From assembly GCA_030323885.1 (NCBI GenBank), contig CM059194.1:868001-932000 (forward strand): 64,000 nt of DNA, given 5' to 3'. The DNA is from Branchipolynoe longqiensis. Lineage: Eukaryota; Annelida; Polychaeta; Phyllodocida; Polynoidae. The notes beneath the pieces were generated by a model, which saw only the letters and a program-made list of their open reading frames with translations, did not search any database and was not told the origin of the DNA. Below are positions 35,720 to 46,900 of the stretch, in pieces (position 1 is the first letter of the stretch; each line of letters opens with the position of its first letter). The position numbers and the translations under genes are program-made.

Positions 35720-35975
35720 CTAGAGACGGCAGTCGACCATTGCTGGTGGCGGTGTGGAGTCCATTGCCAAGGAACACGGGGTGTGCGTCTTGGTAAGTTA
35801 AGTAGTCAGTTGCTAGGTGTGGCCGTTTCTTCTGATACGTCTGCTGAACTGTAACTAGCTCGCTGTCCTCACGTGTTGGCGGCGACTGTGATCTTCGCAC
35901 ACCAGCGCCTGGTTGCGCCTGTTCAAGTTTTGATTGTGATCGCTTCTCTGTCGGTTTGTATCGGTCCCCCGGCGA
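35720..35975 (-). CDS. ZDHHC1: ZDHHC1-like gene, tail exon (256 nt)
   Basis: On the minus strand CAACTACTTTGCAG precedes an exon that starts at a codon boundary and ends CCGTCTCTAG|GTTAGT with one spare base. The 85 codons are hydrophilic: SPGDRYKPTEKRSQSKLEQ, VRRSQSPPTREDSELV, QQTYQKKRPHLATDY, DAHPVFLGNGLHTATSNG. Its phase fits the upstream exon at 36617-36746 (ends in phase 0) and three possible downstream exons (both 396-nt exons and the last exon). It probably forms part of the cytosolic C-terminal tail. A MITE begins only 31 bases upstream of the acceptor. Confidence 0.75.
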
Positions 35976-36006
35976 CTGCAAAGTAGTTGAGTTGTATTTG
36001 ATTTAA

Positions 36007-36345
36007 AGCTGCATAGTCCGATGAAGCATCGCATTTTCAAAACCAAAGCAATTATCTACATTTGATCCTACATATCTAACTTAGATACCGATGCAGTTAT
36101 TACACATCTGTTGTCACATAGAAGGGAATACCGAGTCAATTTAATAGAACCTTTTACTGCTGAAGCCTATGGTGTCAGAGTTTTGGTGTGCTTACCAAAA
36201 CATAATTTACATGTTTATACTTCAAATATCTTAAAGGTTACTTTATAATAATAAGGTACATTATAACGATCAACTTAATATAATTATCTTTAAAGCCATC
36301 AAACTGAGTTGGTACATGGGTCTGTAGCTGGGCAACTATGCAACT
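36007..36345. mobile_element. TTAA-type MITE next to a splice acceptor
   Basis: The ends are AGCTGCATAGTCCGATG and, reversed, AGTTGCATAGTTG, with TTAA on both sides. It sits in the intron 31 bases from the exon at 35720-35975. Confidence 0.85.
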
Positions 36346-36616
36346 TTAAACAAACAGGCCAGTCATTTTCAACTAGCATGCCTATATTTGTGTAGGCCTA
36401 TCTGATTTTAATTAATAGGAGGCACTAGATTCTTTGGACGAGGTGGAAGCGGCAGAAGTCACCAGGACTGTCTATGGCTTGATTGTGGTGGCAACCTCAT
36501 TCTGGTATCAACTACAATAATAATAAATGTCGCGAATGGAGATGCAGGTGTGGAAATGAGAACGTCCAGCCTCGCGTGCACATGTCTGGCGGAACATGGC
36601 TGGGCGGACTACTTAC

Positions 36617-36746
36617 GTTGGGGCTATGTGGCGGAGAACTGACTGGGGGCGGTGTGGAGGCTGGGGGCGGCGTGTCCTCTCCCCCGTAATGCTCCTCCCT
36701 CAAGGCACGCTCATGCTCTGCCAGAATACCGCCATTTGCAGTCGCA
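36617..36746 (-). CDS. ZDHHC1: ZDHHC1-like gene, proline-rich tail exon (130 nt)
   Basis: On the minus strand CTGGGTTTTCAG precedes the exon, and CCCAAC|GTAAGT ends it. It starts with one base completing the codon split from the 65-nt exon at 39851-39915 and ends on a codon boundary. Its 43 full codons include GGILAEHERALREEHYGG and EDTPPPASTPPPVSSPPH, a helical segment followed by a proline-rich linker. It has no membrane segment and belongs to the cytosolic tail. Splice borders and phase at both ends agree with the neighbours. Confidence 0.75.
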
Positions 36747-36899
36747 CTGAAAACCCAGCAGATACTCACAATATGCAGAAACATATTGGGAACACTCATC
36801 AAAAACACACCGAAACTCGCAACGCTGATGTAAAATACTGAGGCTGAAGTAGGCAAGACATTGCCTTTTCTTGCAATAACAGATACTGACATAGGGGCT

Positions 36900-38670
36900 A
36901 TTGCAGTTTTACACTGAAGCATTGCAGTATACTATTATGTAAGGGTTAATGCAGTAATACGTAGGGTTACTGCAGTATTACATTGGACTACTACATTATT
37001 AGAGGTGCTACTGCAGTAATATGTAGGGATATGGCAGTATTATGTAGGGTTACTGCAGTATTACATTGTACTACTGCAGTATTACATTGTACTACTGCAG
37101 GATTACATTGTACTACTGCAGTATTATGTAGGGATATGGCAGTATTATGTAGGGTTACTGCAGTATTACATTGTACTACTGCAATATTACATAGGTGCTA
37201 CTGCAGTAATATGTAGGGATATGGCAGTATTATGTAGGGTTACTGCAGTATTACATTGTACTACTGCAGGATTACATTGTACTACTGCAGTATTATGTAG
37301 GGATATGGCAGTAATACGTAGGGTTACTGCAGTATTACATTGTACTACTGCAATATTACATAGGTGCTACTGCAGTAATATGTAGGGATATGGCAGTATT
37401 ATGTAGGGTTACTGCAGTATTACATTGTACTACTGCAGTATTACATTGTACTACTGCAGTATTACATTGTACTACTGCAGTATTACATAGGTGCTACTGC
37501 AGTATTATGTAGGGATATGGCAGTATTACGTAGGGTTACTGCAGTATTACATTGTACTACTGCAGTATTACATTGTACTACTGCAGTATTACATTGTACT
37601 ACTGCAGGATTACATTGTACTACTGCAGTATTACATTGTACTACTGCAGTATTACAAGGTGCTACTGCAGTATTATGTAGGGATATGGCAGTATTATGTA
37701 GGGTTACTGCAGTATTACATTGTACTACTGCAGTATTACATTGTACTACTGCAGTATTACATTGTACTACTGCAGTATTACATTGTACTACTGCAGTATT
37801 ACATTGTACTATGCAGTATTATGTAGGGATATGGCAGTATTATGTAGGTTACTGCAGTATTCATTGTACTATGCAGTATTACATTGTACTACTGCAGTAT
37901 TACATTGTACTACTGCAGTATTACATTGTACTACTGCAGTATTACATTGTACTACTGCAGTATTACATTGTACTAGTGCAGTATTATGTAGGGATATGGC
38001 AGTATTATGTAGGGTTACTGCAGTATTACATTGTACTACTGCAGTATTACATTGTACTACTGCAGTATTACATTGTACTACTGCAGTATTACATTGTACT
38101 ACTGCAGTATTACATTGTACTACTGCAGTATTACATTGTACTACTGCAGTATTATGTAGGGATATGGCAGTATTATGTAGGGTTACTGAAGTATTACATT
38201 GTACTAGTGCAGTATTATATTGTACTACTGAAGTATTACATTGTACTACAGCAGTATTATGTAGGTTTACTGCAGTATTACATTGTACTACTGCAGTATT
38301 ACATTGTACTAGTGCAGTATTATGTAGGGATATGGCAGTATTATGTAGGGTTACTGCAGTATTACATTGTACTACTGCAGTATTACATTGTACTAGTGCA
38401 GTATTATATTGTACTACTGAAGTATTACATTGTACTACAGCAGTATTATGTAGGTTTACTGCAGTATTACATTGTACTACTGCGGTATTACATTGTACTA
38501 CTGCAGTATTACATTGTACTACTGCAGTATTATGTAGGGATATGGCAGTATTATGTAGGGTTACTGCGGTATTACATTGGCACTATTACATAGGGGATAT
38601 TGTACTATCATTTAGGGCTACTGTAAATTATGGATGGTTATTGCAGTATTATATAGGGTTGATGAGGTGG
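36900..38670. repeat. 21-bp minisatellite with higher-order structure
   Basis: The base unit is TGCAGTATTACATTGTACTA plus C. A 42-base variant module (containing TATGTAGGGATATGGCAGTA and ATGTAGGGTTAC) is interspersed after runs of two to seven plain units. A larger module (AAGTATTACATTGTACTACA, then GCAGTATTATGTAGGTTTAC) appears twice near 38210-38270 and 38400-38460. Open frames of up to 358 codons through it only reflect the 3n period. Confidence 0.95.
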
Positions 38671-39528
38671 GGCGCCATTTCCGCTTAATGGTGGCGACTC
38701 ATGGAACTAATCAGGCAGCACATTGGTAATAATATTGACATATTTAAATACACAACACATAACACGGCAGCAAACATTTAAACTTCTTTAGTAAACATCA
38801 AATAGTTTTGCAATGGGTTTCTCCCAACAATCACTGCATGGCTACAAGCAGCATTCAACTGCGACGCCATTTCTGCAGTGGTTAGTCCAGGGATAACCCG
38901 ACGGAGAAAATACATCGTCCCTTAATCTTCATACATTATTTATATATCTTTATAAATCTTTATACAACATATATATATATTTATATAAATATATTAAATT
39001 TCTCCGGACCCAGTTACGTTACAAACAACGCCCCAGAGAGAGAGGGGGGGGGGGGGGTACTCCACCAATGCGGCAGCGCAGGAGGAAGGGATAACATTTA
39101 TTTCCTCTCCATCATTTACACTTGTAAGTTGTTTATGTTTTACTTGGCCTTTATTACCGGAAGTGCTTATTCATTGGTGATGATACGGGCCCACATAAAA
39201 TAGAATTCAAATAGGGATGTGGGGTGGGGTGGGGTGGGGTGGGGGGAACAAACACAGGGAGAGTGAATTTTGCCATTATGTAACTAGTCGTGACCCACCC
39301 TGAAAATAGAACCAGTGTATTTTCTACTTTAATTAATTAATCTGTAATTGATTTCTTCAGCCTATTACGAACCCTGTTGAAGAGGAGCCGCAGATTTTGC
39401 AACATCCAGGTAGCACTACAGATGTCGACACGCTGAAAGCCAATTACTTTACTTGTTTTTTGTTTGTTTTTTAAATGAAGCTGCAAATTGATGTAAGGCG
39501 TGTCAACAGAAGCACAGTTCTTTTAAGA
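38671..39528. other. intron, no gene seen
   Basis: AT-rich sequence with a G run near 39043 and GGGGT repeats at 39222-39245. No coding signal is visible. Confidence 0.45.
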
Positions 39529-39838
39529 GGAGGATGAGGAGGCGGAGGCGGATGGGGAGGGGAGTGTGAGGGGGAGGAGGAGGGGGGGGAGGGGGAGGAG
39601 GAGGAGGAGGAAGCGGATGGGGAGGGGCAGGGTGAGGAGGAAGAGGAGGAGGAGGAGGAGGAGGAGGGGGAGGAGGAGGAGGAGGATGGGGAGGGGCAGG
39701 GTGAGGAGGAAGAGGAAGAGGAAGAGGAGGAGGAGGGGGGAGGAGGAGGAGGAAGCGGATGGGGAGGGGCAGGGTGAGGAGGAAGAGGAAGCGGAAGAGG
39801 AAGAGGAAGAGGACGAGGAGGAGGAGGGGGAGGAGACA
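39529..39838. repeat. 310-bp purine tract on the plus strand beside an exon
   Basis: Almost pure G/A (GGA, GAGGAA and GGGGA words), with few pyrimidines. Within it, GAAGCGGATGGGGAGGGGCA occurs twice and the overlapping GATGGGGAGGGGCAGGGTGA three times, with variable (GGA)n lengths between. In the minus-strand gene it is a pyrimidine tract starting about 12 bases after the donor of the 65-nt exon. Confidence 0.95.
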
Positions 39839-39850
39839 GCAGCTACTCAC

Positions 39851-39915
39851 ATTGATCGGGAGGTGCGCTCTGAGGCCATTTCATATTCGTCCGTCTGTGG
39901 CGCCACCTGGTTGCT
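39851..39915 (-). CDS. ZDHHC1: ZDHHC1-like gene, 65-nt tail exon
   Basis: On the minus strand TCTGGTTCTTACAG precedes the exon, and CGATCAAT|GTGAGT ends it. It starts on a codon boundary, matching the exon at 50477-50601, and leaves two bases that complete a codon with the next exon. The codons read SNQVAPQTDEYEMASERTSR, short and hydrophilic. The small size, good borders and agreement of phase at both sides make it a likely real exon. It is separated from the upstream exon by a 10.6-kb intron. Confidence 0.75.
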
Positions 39916-40455
39916 CTGTAAGAACCAGAGAAGCTAGTTATAGACACCAGCAGCAAACCACGATCATTACATCCTTACGCTGAGAAATGAATAACAACAA
40001 AGCAACAGTTATCTGTTTAAATAAAAATATAAATAAGAACGTTGAAAAAGAAAGAACAGAAACAGAAATTACTTGCTTTAAATTAACAAATAATTAAGAA
40101 ATAATTTCTGTTAATATAAATAAATTGCACACCAAATATATATTTTTCAATGCGATGTGATTGTGTTCTTAACTAAATTTACACCATCTCAAAACTAAAC
40201 AACAAAAAACAGGAACAAAATAGAACCGCCTAACTACAGAACTATACATTTATTTTTGTTGGGCATGTACATCTAAAACAAAGTTATTTATGGAAATTTT
40301 GGATGAGCCTCAAATCTGATAGCAAATGTGAGTGTATAGTAGAGGCTTTACGGTAATTGCAGAGCAGCAACAGCACGTGCTATTCCTTACCCATAGGCTG
40401 GATTCAGTATAGAATTACAAACACACACCCCATATCGCCCTGAATAAACATTGAC
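39916..40455. other. intron, no gene seen
   Basis: AT-rich sequence with no exon-like stretch. Confidence 0.45.
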
Positions 40456-40456
40456 C

Positions 40457-40458
<2 letters not shown>

Positions 40459-40510
<52 letters not shown>
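40459..40510. repeat. (AAT)n microsatellite
   Basis: About 17 perfect TAA/AAT units. Confidence 0.98.
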
Positions 40511-40512
<2 letters not shown>

Positions 40513-40671
40513 GGTAGCAGAGCAAACACAAAAAGCTTGAAGCGATGTAAATGAACGGAATCAACATAAAAGCTAAAAAAACTAACAAAAACTACCATTA
40601 CCGTATTAGCGAACAACCTCAGCAGTATGAACATTCTTAATCACGTTATATCAAACCGCTAAGGGGTGGTG

Positions 40672-41050
40672 GCGATGGTGATGGAGGTGGTGGCGATGAT
40701 GGTGGTGGTGGGGTGCAAGTGGTGGTGGGGGTGGATGGAGAGTGTTGGTGGTGGTGTGTTGTGAGGTGGTGGGTGGTGGGGTGGTGGGGGTGTGCAGTGG
40801 TGGTAAGTGGTGGAGGGGTGGTGGTGGTGGAGGGGGGGTGGTGGTAGTGGTGGTGGTGATGGTGGTGGGGTGGTGGTGGTGGGGTGGTGGTGGTAGTGGG
40901 TGGTGGTGGTGGTGGTGGTGGTGGTGGTGGTGGTGGAGGTGGTACTGGTGTTAGTAGTGCTGGTGCTGGAGGTGGAGGTGGTGGTGGTGGAGGTGGTGGT
41001 GGAGGTGGTGGTGGTGGTGGGTGGAAGTGGTGGTGGTGGGGGGAGGGGGG
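40672..41050. repeat. 380-bp GGT-rich repeat
   Basis: Nearly continuous GGTGGT words with GGGG interruptions on the plus strand. Translations are poly-Gly, poly-Val or poly-Trp and meaningless. Confidence 0.95.
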
Positions 41051-41184
41051 GACATTGCTGCCACATACAACAAAGGATGCTGGTAGTATCTCTTTTCTCC
41101 ATCATTCCAAATACTCGTGTGCTGGACATTACCCCCCCCCCCCCAACGTCCCCTCCCTCACTAGAAATGTTCATCGAGCTGCTA

Positions 41185-41455
41185 CCCACAACAGTAGTTC
41201 TTTCCACTGCCACTAGAGGGCAGGTTGGTGGTGGAAATCATTTATAAGACATTTTCCACAGTGTATGTGTTGCATAGCGAAATGCTTCCAACAACAGTAG
41301 TTCTTGACACTGTCACTAGAGGGCAGGATAATAGTAGAAATCCTCGATAAGACACTTTACACAGTGTGTACTGCACAGTGAAATGCTACCCACATTGGTT
41401 CTTGCCACTCCCATCAGAGGGCAGGTTGGCGGTGAAAATCCTCTACGAGGTGGTC
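41185..41455 (+). promoter_or_regulatory. three tandem CTCF-like motifs in a 100-bp repeat
   Basis: CCACTAGAGGGCAG at 41210-41223, TCACTAGAGGGCAG at 41313-41326 and CCATCAGAGGGCAG at 41411-41424 lie in three diverged tandem copies of about 100 bp (shared words AACAGTAGTTCTT and ACACAGTGT). The first matches the known CTCF core CCASYAGRKGGC with no mismatch. All three point the same way. Binding is inferred. Confidence 0.5.
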
Positions 41456-41639
41456 AATTGTTCTCTCCTCACTGTACTCGGTAATATTTTCAATTTAGAC
41501 CAGTTGGGACAAGAAACAATAACAGAAATGGAGAAGAAAGGAGTCCTTGTATTCTTTCCATTTAAACATTCAATCCAAAATAAAATAATTATGAACATAA
41601 CATTCTGATGTTTTAATAAATAGTTACCGCCTTTCCACC

Positions 41640-41930
41640 AGTAAGGTTACAAGACTTATCTATCACGGAATGACATGAAACTAGACTTGGCTGAACGAGT
41701 GGTCCACAACTGGTTCATCAAAGGCTGTGGTATGTGCTGTCCTGTCTGTGGGAAAGTGCACATAAAAGACCCCTTGCTGCTTATCGGAAAGAGTAGCCTC
41801 TGTAGCAGCAGCGGGTTTCCTCCAAACAAATCTGTCAGAATGACCATTTGTTTGACGTCCAATAGCGATGATGAAAATCAATGTGCTCTAAAGGCGTTGA
41901 TAAATAAAAAAACTTTGCTTTTTTCTAGAC
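41640..41930 (+). mobile_element. SINE-like repeat resembling a common molluscan element
   Basis: GTGCTGTCCTGTCTGTGGGA, GTGCACATAAAAGACCCCTT and GACGTCCAATAGCGATGATG, then AATCAATGTGCTCTAAAGGC, resemble a dispersed sequence I recall from many gastropod and bivalve transcripts. The A-rich end (AATAAAAAAAC) fits the 3' end of a retroposon. Identification is from memory. Confidence 0.6.
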
Positions 41931-42135
41931 GTGGCTGTTACACAGCGATAAGTGTCATGTATTTCAAACCATTGGACCCCTTTTCACCAACCAATAGTTC
42001 CGAATCTGTTCACACTGGCGCCACCAGCTAACACTTTTGAACCAACACAACAGAACTGCCATTTAGACAGTCAGGGAGAAGGAATTAGTCATAAACATTA
42101 TTAATCATTCGGATTAGTTCCAACCTAGGCGTTAA

Positions 42136-42356
42136 GAGGGTGATACAAAGTTTTCAACATTTTCAGTCCTACAAAGCGCAGTACTTGTCACGACCCCCCA
42201 CAAAGTAGAACACATCAACATTTTAATACACAAATAAAGTATGCTGAAAAATATCAACAGCTTATGAAACGATAAAAGCTGTACTTGACTGACCCCCACC
42301 CCCCTTGTTGTACGCTTTGTACAACCATGGAAATGTTGAAAACGTTGGACGACTCC
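42136..42356. mobile_element. MITE related to 15546-15780
   Basis: CAAAGTTTTCAACATTTTCA at the left is mirrored by AAATGTTGAAAACGTTGG at the right, with TTAA at the left flank. The interior shares TACTTGACTGAC and ATAAAAGYTG words with the first copy. Confidence 0.6.
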
Positions 42357-43059
42357 CAACTCTTTCCACTGCAACCGTTGAAGAGAACCAACTTTTTAGT
42401 ACAAAACCACTATATTATTGATTAGCTTACGATGGAACTGGAAGCAACCTGTTAATTGAAAGCGTAAACCTATGGAGCTAAGAGGGGATTACAATGACTA
42501 AGTACCCGGTGTACTGGGAGGCGCTTTTGTATTGCGTCCACTATATCCAGGCTGATAGTCAAGTCACGACACCATACAGCCACCTAAGTATAAGTCACCA
42601 GTACCAGTATAAGTATAAGTCACCACACACAAGGATTAGCTACAACAGGGTGCCCGCACCTTCTGATATGGGACATTCTCAGAAACTGTGTACCACATAT
42701 TTGGTTACCACGTTACATAATAAATGATTTTTTCTCTTCTTTATAGGGGGTAGTAAGTAAAATAGTTATTGTATTAAGTATGTTAGCAATACTAGATGTA
42801 TTTAATCTATCCCACAAAATCGATAAACAAAATATGCTTATATGATTTGATGCTAAAGTGAAAATATGAAAACTTGCAAATCTACACCATACATCTACCA
42901 TAACGTTTGTTTCAACTTTTTTCTTGTAAGAAACAATTCTTGTTGTCACTAGTTGATTAAGCGGGCGAAATTTCAACCACAGATAATTGGTCTTCCTCAT
43001 TCCACTGCTCCTTGCCCTATCCTAGTAATGCTAAACAGGCTACGCAGCGACAACTATAC
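42357..43059. other. intron, no gene seen
   Basis: AT-rich sequence with no exon-like stretch. Confidence 0.4.
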
Positions 43060-43752
43060 ACTTTGTAAGTCATTGATTTGACTCGGCCAAGGTTCGAACT
43101 CGGGGAACATGTGCAGAATCCTGGTCACGGCGCCCAATGTGATAAGCCTGTATGTTTGCAAACAAAGACAAACACTCCACCTAGAACGAGACTCGAACCC
43201 TTAACCATTAGACTATCTGGGCGGCTTGATGTTACCACAGATGCCTACCTGTGTAGACAGACAGCCTTTCACCTGGACACCGCTAGTGCACCTCACTACA
43301 CACTTCTGTCGGTTGGTTGGTTGATTGTTGGAGTTTGACATCCTGGCAACATCTAAGGTCATATCAGGACGGGTACGGACTTGTGACAGCGTGCACTCAT
43401 GGTGACTTTATAGTTCTGCCTCACTGGGAAATCAGGCCGCCGGCACCATGACCCGATATCCCACTCAGTCACATTATCCTGACACTGAGATAACCAGTCC
43501 TTGCCTTATCCCATTAATGTCGAGCGCCAGGCTAGGAAGCGACAAGTATCAATTTGATAAGTCATTGGTTTGACTTGACTAGCGACTGAACTCCCGATCT
43601 CCCGCACACGAGGCCCGCGCTCTCCCGATTAGGCCACCGCGCCCGGTATCGATAGGAAGGTGGCAATGGATGCTATCACCATCACCGCATTGTCCCACGT
43701 CCTGATGATCTTAGATGTTGTCAGGACGTAAAACTCCAACAACCAACCCATC
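43060..43752 (-). mobile_element. SINE cluster with a full copy and an inverted tail
   Basis: A fragment with the head motif GGCCAAGGTTCGAACTC lies at 43060-43220. A full SINE runs from TTGGTTGGTTGATTG at 43312 to GGCCACCGCGCCCGG near 43650. A tail in the opposite orientation follows (CTTAGATGTTGTCAGGACGT, then AACTCCAACAACCAACCC, about 43708-43752). Confidence 0.85.
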
Positions 43753-43929
43753 AATGTCTCACACTAACAAGCTGACAGCATTGCCTGCCGTACATTTGTG
43801 AGCCTACCTCCCCCCCCCCCACCCACCCCCCCATTTCTTTTGACTTAAAAATAAGCCATACCTTTGATATAAGAGCCATTAACAACTGTCACTGTCTGAA
43901 TGATACACAGCCCACAGCAAGGTTAGTCT

Positions 43930-46900
43930 ACTCAAATCTCTTATGATGAATAGTAGAGTCGTGGTGTGCATATTTGATAACTCCAGTCAGGGTTAGACTA
44001 GTTGTTTTAGGCTTTCATGAATAGTATAGTCGTGGTGTGCATATTTGATAACTCCAGTCAGGGTTAGACTAGTTGTTTTAGGCTTTCATAAATAGTAGTC
44101 GTGGTGTGCATATTTGATAACTCCAGTCAGGGTTAGACTAGTTGCTTTAGGCTTTCATAAATAGTAGAGTCGTGGTGTGCATATTTGATAACTCCAGTCA
44201 GGGTTAGACTAGTTGTTTTAGGCTTTCATAAATAGTAGTCGTGGTGTGCATATTTGATAACTCCAGTCAGGGTTAGACTAGTTGTTTTAGGCTTTCATAA
44301 ATAGTATAGTCGTGGTGTGCATATTTGATAACTCCAGTCAGGGTTAGACTAGTTGTTTTAGGCTTTCATAAATAGTAGAGTCGTGGTGTGATATTTGATA
44401 ACACAAAAAAAACTCCAGTCAGGGTTAGACTAGTTGTTTTAGGCTTTCATAAATAGTAGTCGTGGTGTGCATATTTGATAACTCCAGTCAGGGTTAGACT
44501 AGTTGCTTTAGGCTTTCATAAATAGTAGAGTCGTAGTGTGCATATTTGATAACTCCAGTCAGGGTTAGACTAGTTGTTTTAGGCTTTCATAAATAGTAGA
44601 GTCGTGGTGTGCATATTTGATAACTCCAGTCAGGGTTAGACTAGTTGCTTTAGGCTTTCATAAATAGTATAGTCGTGGTGTGCATATTTGATAACTCCAG
44701 TCAGGGTTAGACTAGTTGTTTTAGGCTTTCATAAATAGTAGTCGTGGTGTGCATATTTGATAACTCCAGTCAGGGTTAGACTAGTTGTTTTAGGCTTTCA
44801 TAAATAGTAGAGTCGTGGTGTGCATATTTGATAACTCCAGTCAGGGTTAGACTAGTTGTTTTAGCTTTCATAATAGATAGTGTGGTGTGCATATTTGATA
44901 ACTCCAGTCAGGGTTAGACTAGTTGCTTTAGGCTTTCATAAATAGTATAGTCGTAGTGTGCATATTTGATAACTCCAGTCAGGGTTAGACTAGTTGCTTT
45001 AGGCTTTCATAAATAGTAGTCGTGGTGTGCATATTTGATAACTCCAGTCAGGGTTAGACTAGTTGCTTTAGGCTTTCATAAATAGTAGAGTCGTGGTGTG
45101 CATATTTGATAACTCCAGTCAGGGTTAGACTAGTTGTTTTAGGCTTTCATAAATAGTAGTCGTGGTGTGCATATTTGATAACTCCAGTCAGGGTTAGACT
45201 AGTTGTTTTAGGCTTTCATAAATAGTAGTCGTGGTGTGCATATTTGATAACTCCAGTCAGGGTTAGACTAGTTGTTTTAGGCTTTCATAAATAGTAGTCG
45301 TGGTGTGCATATTTGATAACTCCAGTCAGGGTTAGACTAGTTGTTTTAGGCTTTCATAAATAGAGTAGTCGTGGTGTGCATATTTGATAACTCCAGTCAG
45401 GGTTAGACTAGTTGTTTTAGGCTTTCATAATAGTAGTCGTGGTGTGCATATTTGATAACTCCAGTCAGGGTTAGACTAGTTGTTTTAGGCTTTCATAAAT
45501 AGTAGTCGTGGTGTGCATATTTGATAACTCCAGTCAGGGTTAGACTAGTTGTTTTAGGCTTTCATAAATAGTATAGTCGTGGTGTGCATATTTGATAACT
45601 CCAGTCAGGGTTAGACTAGTTGTTTTAGGCTTTCATAAATAGTAGAGTCGTTGTGTGCATATTTGATAACTCCAGTCAGGGTTAGACTAGTTGCTTTAGG
45701 CTTTCATAAATAGTATAGTCGTGGTGTGCATATTTGATAACTCCAGTCAGGGTTAGACTAGTTGTTTTAGGCTTTCATAAATAGTAGAGTCGTGGTGTGC
45801 ATATTTGATAACTCCAGTCAGGGTTAGACTAGTTGTTTTAGGCTTTCATAAATAGTAGTCGTGGTGTGCATATTTGATAACTCCAGTCAGGGTTAGACTA
45901 GTTGTTTTAGGCTTTCATAAATAGTAGTCGTGGTGTGCATATTTGATAACTCCAGTCAGGGTTAGACTAGTTGTTTTAGGCTTTCATAAATAGGTTAGGG
46001 TAGTCGTGGTGTGCATATTTGATAACTCCAGTCAGGGTTAGACTAGTTGTTTTAGGCTTTCATAAATAGTAGAGTCGTTGTGTGCATATTTGATAACTCC
46101 AGTCAGGGTTAGACTAGTTGCTTTACGCTTTCATAAATAGTATAGTCGTGGTGTGCATATTTGATAACTCCAGTCAGGGTTAGACTAGTTGTTTTAGGCT
46201 TTCATAAATAGTAGAGTCGTGGTGTGCATATTGATAACTCCAGTCAGGGTAGACTAGTTGTTTTAGGCTTTCATAAATAGTATAGTCGTGGTGTGCATAT
46301 TTGATAACTCCAGTCAGGGTTAGACTAGTTGCTTTAGGCTTTCATAAATAGTAGAGTCGTAGTGTGCATATTTGATAACTCCAGTCAGGGTTAGACTAGT
46401 TGCTTTAGGCTTTCATAAATAGTAGAGTCGTAGTGTGCATATTTGATAACTCCAGTCAGGGTTAGACTAGTTGTTTTAGACTTTCATAAATAGTAGTCGT
46501 GGTGTGCATATTTGATAACTCCAGTCAGGGTTAGACTAGTTGTTTTAGGCTTTCATAAATAGTAGGTCGTGGTGTGCATATTTGATAACTCCAGTCAGGG
46601 TTAGACTAGTTGTTTTAGGCTTTCATAAATAGTATAGCGTGGTGTGCATATTTGATAACTCCAGTCAGGGTTAGACTAGTTGTTTTAGGCTTTCATAAAT
46701 AGTAGAGTCGTGGTGTGCATATTTGATAACTCCAGTCAGGGTTAGACTAGTTGTTTTAGGCTTTCATAAATAGTAGAGTCGTGGTGTGCATATTTGATAA
46801 CTCCAGTCAGGGTTAGACTAGTTGTTTTAGGCTTTCATAAATAGTAGAGTCGTGGTGTGCATATTTGATAACTCCAGTCAGGGTTAGACTAGTTGTTTTA

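Noticed and set aside
37517..38688. Open frames of 358 and 322 codons on the plus strand
   Set aside because: They run entirely through a 21-bp tandem repeat whose period is a multiple of three; translation is a repeated 7-residue word with no splice or start context.
39503..39937. Proline-rich and arginine/glutamate-rich frames of 115-123 codons
   Set aside because: They are translations of the purine/pyrimidine tract. Only the 65-nt exon at 39851-39915 has real borders.
40659..41247. Frames rich in Thr, Val, Gly or Trp up to 184 codons
   Set aside because: Translations of the GGT repeat in different frames.
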